Positions 1 to 7,445 of a stretch of DNA of 10,372 bases are shown here, in pieces. Source of the stretch: Cephalothrix spiralis (Eukaryota > Nemertea > Palaeonemertea > Archinemertea > Cephalotrichidae); contig JAUCNG010406805.1 in NCBI GenBank assembly GCA_032353305.1, positions 1-10,372 of the forward strand, given 5' to 3'. The position numbers and the translations under genes are program-made. A model generated the notes under the pieces. It had not been told where the DNA came from. It saw only the letters and a list, made by a program, of their open reading frames with translations, and searched no databases. How positions within the stretch are numbered: position 1 is the first letter of the stretch; the number at the start of each line of letters is the position of its first letter.

Positions 1-839
1 TTGAGCATTGCTTTATTACATGGCTTTAAATATTGTCATAAATATTCATGACCTACGCGTCCGCGATATTTTATTGGCGTACTTTTTTCCCTGATTAATA
101 TGCTGATATTTTATTGAGCGTGTTGTTCGGTCCGGCCCCCACAATGCTATTCGCATAACCGGATGAGAGCGGATTCGCAGTAGAGTGCAATTCGAGATTA
201 TCATGCTCTGACGAAATGAAATGAACTAATGCAGTGTAATAAAATTAAAAAATAAACCTTCGAGATGACGTCATATCATATTTTGTCATGTAGAAATCGC
301 AATAAGATGAGTGGAAAAATCCACTGAAAGTTTTAAAAATGTTATTACACTGAAGTGTCCTTTTTTGACGATATTGAATAGTAAGTCATTTTTGAGTGGT
401 CTTTTTTCAAATAGTGTTTTAAGTCATGAAAGTTTGGACGGGTATTCTATTAAAGAAATGAAAAGTCCTTGTATTACATGTACCTCATGGATCGTAAGAA
501 ATAATAATACTCCACTATAAAATTACTCAGTTGCGGAAAATTTTGTAGAATCGCGGAAATAGAGGCAAATTTAGATCGTAAAATCATATTTCGGCAGTTG
601 GTCTTAATTTTGTATACAGAAAACTTAGAGGTTCTTGAAAGTTAAAAAGTTTAATTGAAAAGATAAAATTAAAGTTACAAAGTAAAAGTTTGAATTAAAG
701 GTTGAAAAGTTAAACCAAAAGTTAATGACGTTAATAACAAGTTCTGGTAAGTTAAACAAAAAGTTAAAAATCTAAATGTACGAAAGTAACCTTTGGTTCC
801 GACCCCTAGAGCCTGATAACTTTTTTTCTTGATCTTCAG
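1..839. other. Upstream non-coding region, presumed intron
   Basis: No convincing exon or RNA gene is seen. An open frame at 311-520 has no recognisable protein features. GATATTTTATTG occurs twice, at 65-76 and 105-116. A TGACGTCA palindrome is at 266-273. Bases 636-775 are an AT-rich run of degenerate AAAGTTAAA units. The end is the acceptor of exon 1. Confidence 0.6.
636..775. repeat. Degenerate AAAGTTAAA-rich low-complexity tract
   Basis: Variants of AAAAGTTAAA recur about ten times with irregular spacing (for example gttaaaaagttta, aaaagttaaac, aagttaaacaaaaagttaaa). It looks like a decayed minisatellite in intron sequence. Confidence 0.6.
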
Positions 840-971
840 GAATTCATGGATGCTATTGTCAGTAATCCTAAGGTTCTGGCTCTGACTACATTGAAGAAAG
901 GAGATCCAAGTTACCGCCCAATACAGGGAGAAGTTGCCCGCAATCTTCTAGTGACCATCATAACAGGACAG
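840..971 (+). CDS. Dynein-like exon 1 of window: start of the linker
   Basis: The exon follows a pyrimidine-rich acceptor (ttgatcttcag) and ends CAG before gtaggaatcc. It has 44 codons, phase 0 at both ends, and begins EFMDAIVSNPKVLAL. In canonical heavy chains the matching segment reads roughly W-x-x-IM-x-x-(x)4-NP-x-VL, just ahead of the helix leading to PRF-x-FLS. The frame ends VTIITGQ and continues directly into EDILKGL of the next exon, where a canonical chain has its EEIQKGL-like helix. The in-frame ATG at 846-848 is not taken as the start, because the similarity begins before it and an acceptor lies immediately upstream. No upstream exon could be recognised in the first 839 bases. Confidence 0.7.
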
Positions 972-3900
972 GTAGGAATCCTTTAGATTGTAATAACCAC
1001 AATATAAACTAAAAACAGAAATTACATTGAAAATTAAAATCATTAATATGTATTAATAACAAATGGTCAAGAAAGCAAACCACGTTATTTTAACATGAAC
1101 ATAATGTTGAGGAAATGTAATTATGAATACTGAATAGCGGTCGTAACCCACCACGGCTAACGGTTGTCACACATGTACATGGCCGGCACGGTACTTTATT
1201 CTCAGGTAAAAGGGATCATTTGTTGACCATTACAACCCTTTGGTGGAATTGATCCATGATGTCCCGGCATCATTTCCTGAAAATTTCATATTCGCGGGTT
1301 GCACAGTTTTCGAGAAATGCGCATGCTTAGTCGAGTTTTAGGGTTGCGCATGCCCAAAAATGACCGCGGATTCTGGTAAAATAGGGGCATGTTTCTATCT
1401 GTCCGCAATATAATTATATGACGAAAAATCATCCGTTACAGAGTAATTACCGAATCAATGATTATGACGTCACACCTATTTTAAACGTTAATAACTCTGT
1501 AACGGCTGATTTTACATCATATAATTGTATTACGGACAGATAGAAACATGCCCCTATTCTATCTGAAATTTAGCGATTTGCGCATGCGCAACCCTGAAAC
1601 TCGACAGCGCATGCGCATTTCTCGAAAACTGTGCAAACCCGCGATTTGAAATTTTCAGGATATGATGCCGGGACATCATGGATTAAAACCACCAAAGGGT
1701 TTTAATGGTCAACAAAGGATCCCTTTTACCGGAGAATAAAGTACCGTGCCGGAAACCCCGATTTGGAAAATTGACCTCTGATGTTTGCTTTTTTTAGCAT
1801 GCGCAGAAAGAAAAATTATTTAGAATGCGCAGTAAGAAAGTTATCGGACGTGTTCCTTCTGCGCATGCTAAATAAACATACACCAGAAGGCAAATTCCAG
1901 CAATCGGTATTTACTAGGCACTCGTGTGTGACTTAATCCGCCCATCCGCCGGGCGAAAAAAGGCAATAAAATATTTAGTTAATGTAAAAAAACATAACAC
2001 CAATGGCCAACATAGTGTATAAATAATATATAAATTACATTCGTAAACGTTGTGAATAGTTCCAGTCTACCCCGAACTATTTATTGACTGTTACCTGTCC
2101 ATATTCATTGTTCAATGGATATTTAATGTTCATTAGCCAGCTAGTCGCTAGTGCATTTCACTAAATTAGTGTGCGTTGTGCTCTACTACATAGTTTAGAG
2201 CAACTTGCTCAAGGTTCTTCATGTTGAAAAATGGTGGAGGAACGACTCGAACCCGGGATCACTAGATTACAAAGCGGACATCCTAATCTCTATACCAACG
2301 CGAAACATATTTTAAATTTAGATTGTGTCTTGAAGTAATCATATCTGTTGTTTATTACTTTCAGGAAGACATTTTGAAAGGTTTAAAATGCCTTTTTGAT
2401 AAAGCAAGACACGAATATCCGAGATTCGCTTTCCTATGTGACGCTGATATTGCAGTTTTGCTATCGATAACCCGCAATCCGACACTATTGGTTCCTTTTG
2501 TGAAGAAATGCTTCCCAGGAATTGCTGACTTGACTTTCGATTTGCCTGTTGATTTCAACTCATTGAACAGTGCTTTAGACTTTGCCATCAATTGTAAGTA
2601 AAGTACTTTTAATTTGACTATAAAATCAATAATAGCGCAATGATTAGCTGAAGAAAAGTAGGTGCAGCTGGTGCACTCCAAAAAGAGTGCGCTCCTTTTC
2701 GTCAAAACCCATACGACGTACCCCATTTTCGTCGAAGCCCATTTCGTTGATAGACATTCGTCGATTGGAAACTTAGACAATTTTTGGACAGAAATTACTT
2801 CGAAATTACAATTTTTCGAGAGTGAAAATAATATTGGCCCTGGGCCCCTAAAATAGGTAAAACCCAATCAAAAATGGTATAACTTATTTCTGCATTGGTA
2901 ACGTGGGTGAAAAAACGAAACGAGAGGCAACAAAACGGGTTTTAGCGACTAGTTTCGATTTATTATTATCGTTTTCAAGCCAATATTTTGAAAAATTGAT
3001 TTTGTAACCATGATTGTTGTTAAGTCAAATCATGCAATTCTGCATTGGACTATGCGGATCAGAAAATATCTGGTTCTACCCTTTTTGGTGCCCTTCAAAA
3101 ACATTTAAAGCAATTAAATTTCAAAAGTCCAAAGTGGATCCGACCCTTTCGAAATTTAAACTTAAACCTTGAATTTTACAAATTAGGTCATATTTCTATA
3201 TACCGGACTTGAAAGGGGTTATCCCTTGCGGAAAGACATTCAACTCCAGTAATAGGAAACTGCGTTCTGAACATTGAATATTAAAAGTTCTATAAACATG
3301 TTTATAAATATTTAAGCTCTAAATTTCTAGGCATTTCATTAGTTAAAATGAGTCCGATGACTTGTCTGTATGTCCTCATACTTTCCTCAAACCACTCCCG
3401 CCATGAAATATTTGATTTGATATTATTACATTTCGTCTCTTTAGATGTCAAGGTCGCGATAACTATCTTTGATATTGTGTATGATTTCCATCGATATCAC
3501 ATGCAGATCTGAGTTAAAACACTTTAAATATTGAATTATAAATATGCTTCGGTGTAATATTTAATTTATTGTGACATAATTTCCCATAACCCTCGTGTTA
3601 CCTCAATATAATTGTATAATATTGTACAGCATCGAGTTGCTCTCGATTTTATCGATTTTAATTAAATAAGCTTTAACTAAAATATCAATTATTTTTCAGC
3701 TCATAAACTTCAAGTTGTGTCACTCTCTGGCGATTTGGGTGAAAAGATTCCTCTAGTTTCAAGAGTCATTGCTTCAAAAAGTTCTTCGAAGTGGTTTGCA
3801 AATTTAGAGTTAGGGATAAAAACAACTATGGCAACCATATTGGAAGAATGTGTAAAGGCGCGTCTTGAAGATGGTAAGATCTAAATGATTGGTAAAGTCG

Positions 3901-6900
3901 AATCCCATATACCGAATCCCATTGAACTGAAAATCAAAATCGGCACTCCTATATCGGAATTAAAAAATGGAAACGTCCCGATTTTATGACCAAAAGCGCA
4001 TAAAAATTGGTGATCATTAAGCGATTTCTACATCAATGCGTATAAAGACATAGTTATAATATAATTATAATTTTAATAATTGTTCAATTGGCTTGGCTTT
4101 TGCCGTTTCTCTACAATTAATTTAGATTAATATCGTTTCGATGAACTTTACACATAAAATAACGATCTTTTTTCGACGGGTAGTTAATTATTGGATATTG
4201 CATATCAGTGAGAACACACGTTCCTTTCTATTTTTCCATATACCTTTGTGTTCAAATGAATGACAATCAATTTGAATCATATTTCATAATACTTGTTTAA
4301 TCCCTGTTTTGTTTGGAGAATATCATTACAACTGGAAAATAATGTGCTAAAAGATCTATCGATAAGTTAACTAACTATTTGTTATATTTCCCTAACTAAA
4401 TGGTTTTGAGAAAAGGATGTACTTTTCTTTTTTTTCACTTACATTTTTAAAATTGGAATCGGTAGACTCCATACACCCAATCTTGACCATTTGTAAAACC
4501 TTCTCTTCAATTTTAGGAAATGGTAAACCTCAGATGCTGCAGCTTTTAGAAGAAATTGGCCAACGCGAAGAAGGCGAATCAAATGCAGAGTCTAAAGAAA
4601 TCAAAGAGAAGTTCCGCCACGTTTTTCAGCACTGGTTACTGAGGTTTCCGAACCAATGTGTTGTCACCGCTGAAGCTGTTTTATTTGAGCGCCTCATGTC
4701 ACGTGTTTTAAAGAAGGAAGATGCTAAGGAGCTTCAAAATATTAAGTAAGGCCTATTTTTATTGATTGGTTTACGGACCCACCGACGAACATTTTTCGAA
4801 AAAATTAATTTAAATAAATAATTTTGCCGCCGCCGACAGGTTTTTTATAGTCTAAGAAAAAAGCCCCAGCTCTTTGAGACATTCCGCCGCGCGATCTCAA
4901 ATAAGGTCTTTAAATAATGGAACGGAATGATATAATTTTTACGCTCGGCTAGTGGACCATTGTGTTTATAAGAGAAGTCATCTGTCGCCCGGTATAGAAG
5001 AAGAAGAAGAATGAATTAAATCAACCATTTCCGACAGTTATCATTTACATTTTCTATTACTTATCCTTTTTAGATCAAGCTTATCAGCAAAAGTTGAGCA
5101 GTATATTAAAGTACTCCAAGAGAGCTACGGTGCTCCTGGTTTATCTGAGGCAAGGATCAGACTCCATACTCTGTTGGGTAATTTGATTACGCAGACTGTT
5201 CAGCAAAGAGACCTAGTATCTGGTAAGTATAACTAATAATTAGGCATCAGACTTTGATTGAAAAACTTTTGAATAAAAAGTAGTCCGGGCCAAAATTTGT
5301 CGTGACTGATAGTCAGCCTAATAAATTTCATTATTGAAAGTGTCGTTTACTCTAGCAAAGCTCAAAGCGGTACTAAGCATCGCAGGCGAGGATACTTTTT
5401 CGATCGCTATCTGTCGCTATGAACCGTCCATATAAGGGACGGAAATTTATATAGATAAAATCCGTTTGCCAATAGAACAAATGAGCAATAACAGACAAAT
5501 CTTAAAAAAGAATAACTTTCAGTTTTATTTTGTTATTTAAAAAGTTATTTTTACATACTGTTTAAAAACGAATTGCGCTCTCGTGCGCTATGTACCGCCA
5601 TCCTACATGGGAAGACCTCGCGCAGAAAAAAATTTGTGAATTGGGGTGATCCACAGATTTCTAGCACCGCGCAGCGCTAAGCACTCGCTATTTTGACCCT
5701 CCCCTAAGTGGATTGTATTGACTGGTACTTTAGTGAACACAAGATATATATATATTTCTTAATAAATAGCTAAAATATTACAATGCTATCCAACAGCGCC
5801 ACCTACACTGTATCGTTGATACAAGCTAGAGGATAGGCAATATGATTTAGGAGCTAGTTTGCAGCTAGAGAATATCTGAAATAATTTTCTATCTATTGTG
5901 TTTCAGTTATTCTTGAATCAGGCAAAGTATCAGAAGACTCTTTCATGTGGTCAGCTTCTATGAAATACAAGATGACAATAACTGCGTTCATGCGCGCTCA
6001 TACACATGTGAGGGACATGACAAGGGAGGAGATGACTCAACTTAGTCGTGAAAGTACCCGTGTTTCCAGAAAATCAAGGTCACGTGAGAAAAAGACAGTC
6101 GGTAAGTTCTGAATATCTTGCTTTTCAGAAGGCCTCTGAAATGAATCAACTCCTCTATGGCTAGGCCATTTGCTCGGATTTTGACCTTCCTACCGGCTTA
6201 TCGAGTATAATGGATTTTCAATTTTTTACGCACCGGCCCAGCTAGTAGTTTGGCTGTATCTTGCTAATGAGTGATTTTTTACTCGAGTAACTCTGGACTT
6301 CCGTTAAAGACCGTCCAACGTAACATCCCTACGCATGCTAGGCTCAATACTCAATGCTCAATACAGTATCTCATGCGACCATCGCAGTGTTGAGTTTTAA
6401 AACTACAACGACGGGGACCGGAATGTCAATATCAAAAGATTATGGGGAGCTGGGCAATGTTGAAAGAATTGGTGGATTCCATTTTTTTATACAGTAGCAT
6501 CTTTGTTGATCTAAAGTAGAGATCAGTCCTAACCTAAAATTTGTATCCGAGAGTTTTAATTATTTTTTCTAGCAAAAAATAAATAAATGGAAAACACAGC
6601 TTTTACAATTTATAAAATCATTTGTAAACTTTTATTCAACATCGCCCAGAATATATTTCCAACTTTGAAGCTATCTCGTAATAAGCATCTCTATTTACAC
6701 TAAAATACATGTACATCAACACATAACAGTTTTATGAATTCAGTAGTAAATAAGAAAATATGTCGACCTATAGTCAAGCAGTACATGCTAACATGCATTG
6801 ACAATAATTTGCTGGACAAAACTTCGACAGTCCATGCATACACCTTGATTATAAAGTACTATTTACAAATAACCTAAATAATATACATTGTACAATGATA

Positions 6901-7059
6901 CATCATATCATTAATAAGCATATATACTATAGCGTCTTATAATACAAGCATTAGAAAATAGTAGCCCTCGCAGTTTTCCTACTTTTTAGTTTTCTGTCCT
7001 ACTTCTTTTAGCCAAAAAACAAGAAAGTGTGAATTGGAGGGATGAGATAGGCTCTTCAG
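840..7059 (+). CDS. Dynein heavy chain-like gene, internal fragment, seven spliced exons (linker region; possibly DNHD1-type)
   Basis: Seven exons (840-971, 2365-2593, 3700-3873, 4517-4745, 5074-5222, 5907-6101, 7012-7059) join at GT..AG borders with phases 0,1,1,2,1,1 and give 385 residues with no stop. Conserved dynein linker landmarks appear in the expected order: NPKVL (residues 9-13), PRFAFL (63-68), KKCFPGIADL (91-100), W152, the HWLLRFPNQ segment (217-225) and the final DSFMW (315-319). In heavy chains this linker is the lever that swings over the AAA+ ring on microtubules. Its sequence differs from axonemal and cytoplasmic chains (FLCDADIAVLL in place of the usual FLS-x-[DE]ELL), which is why I suggest DNHD1, but without a database search this is inference. 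Both ends are missing: no start codon, and no AAA1 P-loop downstream. Confidence 0.8.
1183..1752. mobile_element. Foldback / MITE-like element of about 570 bp with long inverted arms
   Basis: The left arm, about 1183-1449, is the reverse complement of about 1491-1752, with scattered mismatches and short indels. The termini are CCGGCACGGTAC and GTACCGTGCCGG. Long exact blocks include GGGGCATGTTTCTATCTGTC (1384-1403) and the CCATGATGTCCCGGCATCAT block. The centre holds TGACGTCA at 1465-1472, which lies on the symmetry axis within about one base. There is no transposase frame, and no clear target-site duplication was found next to the termini. It is a non-autonomous inverted-repeat element inserted in intron 1. 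Confidence 0.8.
1758..1907. repeat. Second, shorter imperfect palindrome beside the foldback element
   Basis: TTTAGCATGCGCAGAA at 1793-1808 is an exact reverse complement of 1857-1872. Weaker pairing extends outward to CCCGATT near 1758 and AATCGG near 1907, all about one axis at 1832.5. A third, direct near-copy (TTTAGAATGCGCAG, 1819-1832) lies in the loop. It may be a separate small MITE or part of a composite with the neighbouring element. Confidence 0.6.
2190..2305 (-). mobile_element. tRNA-headed SINE-like element (head and CORE-like motif)
   Basis: On the minus strand, 2305-2232 reads like a tRNA gene: an A-box-like TTGGTATAGAGATTAGGA, an anticodon-arm-like CCGCTTTGTAATC, and a good B box GGTTCGAGTC, ending CCTCCACCA followed by five T. 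The acceptor and T stems do not pair properly, so a working tRNA is unlikely. Just after it, at about 2221-2190, comes AACCTTGAGCAAGTTGCTCT. This resembles the CCTTG-[AG]-GCAAGT-x-x-CT core known from CORE/Deu-type SINEs. The 3' end of the element towards lower coordinates could not be fixed. Confidence 0.5.
2365..2593 (+). CDS. Dynein-like exon 2: PRFAFL / KKCFPGIADL core of the linker
   Basis: This is the most diagnostic exon. It starts after tttattactttcag and ends before gtaagtaaag, phase 0 to 1, 76 codons plus one base. It encodes EDILKGL, then YPRFAFLCDADIAVLLSIT, then NP-x-LLVPFVKKCFPGIADLTF. Heavy-chain linkers have PRF[FY]FLS near the start of this stretch, a T-x-[ND]P-x-x-[VL]-x-P segment, and a KKCF-x-[GA]IA-x-L-x-F segment, all in this order and spacing. 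Replacement of the usual Ser and Asp/Glu after FL by Cys-Asp-Ala-Asp marks it as a divergent family member. An ATG at 2323 upstream lies in the intron before the acceptor and is not a start. Confidence 0.85.
2594..3699 (+). other. Intron 2 of the dynein-like gene
   Basis: This 1106-bp GT..AG intron has no exon. Near the start, 2695-2768 contains degenerate CATTTCGTCGAAGCCC-like units, and 2661-2692 can form small hairpins (GTGCA/TGCAC, GTGCACTC/GAGTGCGC). Short open frames over this part on both strands show no protein features. The rest is plain AT-rich sequence. Confidence 0.65.
3700..3873 (+). CDS. Dynein-like exon 3: linker, W152 segment
   Basis: The exon starts after aatatcaattatttttcag, ends before gtaagatcta, and is phase 1 at both ends (58 codons). 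It encodes VVSLSGDLGEKIPLVSRVIA, then a serine-rich turn, then KWFANLELGIKTTMATILEEC. Canonical linkers show a strand ending S-x-EGE-x-[VI]-x-[FL], followed by a short loop and a W-[LF]-x-x-[LV]-E helix. That pattern is present with divergent residues: G-D-L-G-E-K-I-P-L and W-F-A-N-L-E. The first base pair of the exon completes a serine codon shared with exon 2. Confidence 0.78.
3874..4516 (+). other. Intron 3 of the dynein-like gene
   Basis: This 643-bp GT..AG intron is AT-rich. CGAATCCCAT is repeated at 3899 and 3913. No other structure was seen. Confidence 0.7.
4517..4745 (+). CDS. Dynein-like exon 4: linker helices with HWLLRFPNQ
   Basis: The acceptor is cttcaattttag at 4516 and the donor is aa|gtaagg at 4746. 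The exon is phase 1 to 2, 75 codons plus split codons at both ends. The open frame continues upstream to an ATG at 4417, but that part is intron. The product begins GNGKPQMLQLLEEIGQREEGE, an acidic charged helix, and then has FRHVFQHWLLRFPNQCVVTAE. In heavy chains the equivalent position reads W-x-x-x-[WY]P-x-Q-[VI]-x-L, followed by the helix bearing IWWT. Here the W-x-x-x-FPNQ-x-VV core is kept, but the following helix (AVLFERLMSRVLKKED) has no tryptophan. Confidence 0.78.
4746..5073 (+). other. Intron 4 of the dynein-like gene
   Basis: This 328-bp GT..AG intron contains copy A of the TTTACGGA/CCGCCG dispersed repeat and a short AGA microsatellite at 4996-5011. Confidence 0.7.
4763..4845 (+). 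repeat. Dispersed TTTACGGA/CCGCCG repeat, copy A
   Basis: TTGATTGGTTTACGGACCC, then ACCGACGAAC and TTTTTCGAAAAAA, an AT-rich spacer with TAAATAA, then GCCGCCGCCGAC. The same order of blocks occurs in copy B at 7113 in the same orientation, so this is a dispersed repeat and not chance composition. Confidence 0.6.
5074..5222 (+). CDS. Dynein-like exon 5: late linker helices
   Basis: The exon follows cttatcctttttag and ends before gtaagtataa, phase 2 to 1, 48 whole codons plus split codons. It encodes KVEQYIKVLQESYGAPGLSE and then ARIRLHTLLGNLITQTVQQRDLV. Canonical chains have a long helix, then a segment L-x-x-L-[IV]-x-x-[DE]-VH-x-RDVV before the linker ends. The TQTVQQRDLV piece matches this by position and by the RD-[LV]-V core, although the usual VH is TV. 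No unusual splice feature is seen. Confidence 0.75.
5223..5906 (+). other. Intron 5 of the dynein-like gene
   Basis: This 684-bp GT..AG intron has a short TA dinucleotide run at 5744-5755. Two loosely similar CGCTATG-x-ACCG segments occur near 5414 and 5586, followed by GC-richer patches around 5570-5700. AACAGCGCCACCTA at about 5792 resembles a motif often seen in invertebrate repeats. No exon was found. Confidence 0.65.
5907..6101 (+). CDS. Dynein-like exon 6: end of linker and basic Arg/Ser tail
   Basis: The acceptor is ctattgtgtttcag and the donor is gtaagttctg, phase 1 at both ends, 65 codons. The first third, VILESGKVSEDSFMWSASMKY, matches the linker end that in canonical chains reads I-x-x-x-V-x-S-x-x-DFEW-x-x-x-[LM]-[RK]-[YF]-x-W. 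The second tryptophan is replaced by methionine (KYKM). Downstream a canonical chain would quickly give a Y-x-Y-E-YLG segment and enter AAA1. Here the exon instead continues with about 40 charged residues ending SRKSRSREKKTV. That insertion is probably disordered. Its role is unknown. Confidence 0.77.
6102..7011 (+). other. Intron 6 of the dynein-like gene
   Basis: This 910-bp GT..AG intron is AT-rich. GCTCAATAC is repeated at 6342 and 6356 with TCAAT between. A minus-strand AATAAA lies at 6636-6631, some 810 bases past the receptor stop, and could serve a long 3' UTR, but nothing else supports that. No exon was seen. Confidence 0.6.
7012..7059 (+). CDS. Candidate 48-bp dynein-like exon 7
   Basis: The candidate lies between acceptor ctacttcttttag and donor cag|gtattt. 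Its 48 bases keep phase 1 on both sides and extend the frame by AKKQESVNWRDEIGSSG, the first and last residues shared with neighbouring exons. Its basic start continues the Lys/Arg-rich tail of exon 6. The other two frames have stops (TGA) within this exon, so only the predicted phase is open. If the donor is not used, the frame runs six more codons to TGA at 7077-7079, making this a terminal exon. There is no similarity to confirm it, so it rests on splice signals and phase alone. Confidence 0.5.
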
Positions 7060-7445
7060 GTATTTGTCATCATTACTGATGATCACCCCATGGCAAATCA
7101 ATTTTTTTTTTAATTGCTTGGTTTACGGATCCGCCGGTAAAACTTTCCGAAAAATATAAATAAGGAAAATAAAATTATTTTACCGCCGGCGGCGGACTTT
7201 TAAAGAAAAAAGACTTTAAGTTTTAAAAAATTTGAATTTTTTTTTACCGCCGACGACATTATTTAAAAAGTTGGCTCAATTTTTTACCGCCGGCAAGATT
7301 CTTTCGAAAAGTCTTTAACATTTTTTTCCGCCGTTGAAAAATCCAAAAAGGCCTAACCTGTGAACGGCTCATTTGCTGAGCTACACCAAGTTAAATGATC
7401 TTAAATTCCCTTAAATAAAATGTAGAAATAAAAGTCTACTTTAAA
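7060..7445. other. Region between the last dynein-like exon and the receptor stop
   Basis: It holds copy B of the dispersed repeat and, at 7414-7419 and 7427-7432, two plus-strand AATAAA hexamers. These would fit a 3' end for the dynein-like transcript if exon 7 is terminal (TGA at 7077-7079). No clear minus-strand poly(A) signal for the receptor is present here. Confidence 0.5.
7113..7340 (+). repeat. Dispersed TTTACGGA/CCGCCG repeat, copy B with extra CCGCCG units
   Basis: It starts ATTGCTTGGTTTACGGATCC, then GCCGGTAAAACTTTCCGAAAAA as in copy A, and continues with four T-run plus (A)CCGCCG blocks at about 7182, 7246, 7286 and 7328, each followed by an A/T-rich spacer. The regular alternation suggests internal amplification of one block. 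Confidence 0.65.

Larger units (their letters stand above)
972..2364 (+). other. Intron 1 of the dynein-like gene
   Basis: This 1393-bp GT..AG intron is mostly made of the two palindromic elements and the SINE-like element listed separately. The remaining stretches (972-1182 and 1908-2189) are AT-rich, and I see no exon in them. Confidence 0.7.

Noticed and set aside
266-273. TGACGTCA as a CREB-type regulatory site (also at 1465-1472)
   Set aside because: Both lie in presumed introns, one at the axis of a transposable element. There is no promoter context.
311-520. 69-codon plus-strand frame before exon 1
   Set aside because: There are no flanking splice signals with matching phase and no similarity to the segment expected before the dynein linker.
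2232-2305. Functional tRNA (possible TGT anticodon) on the minus strand
   Set aside because: The acceptor stem does not pair with the 5' end and the T stem is mismatched, so it is better explained as a SINE head or pseudo-tRNA.
2361-2867. 168-codon minus-strand open frame
   Set aside because: It overlaps dynein-like exon 2 on the opposite strand, and its translation has no domain, signal or repeat pattern. It is a shadow frame.
6631-6636. Minus-strand AATAAA as the receptor poly(A) signal
   Set aside because: It is about 810 bases past the stop with no supporting context; such hexamers are expected by chance in AT-rich DNA.
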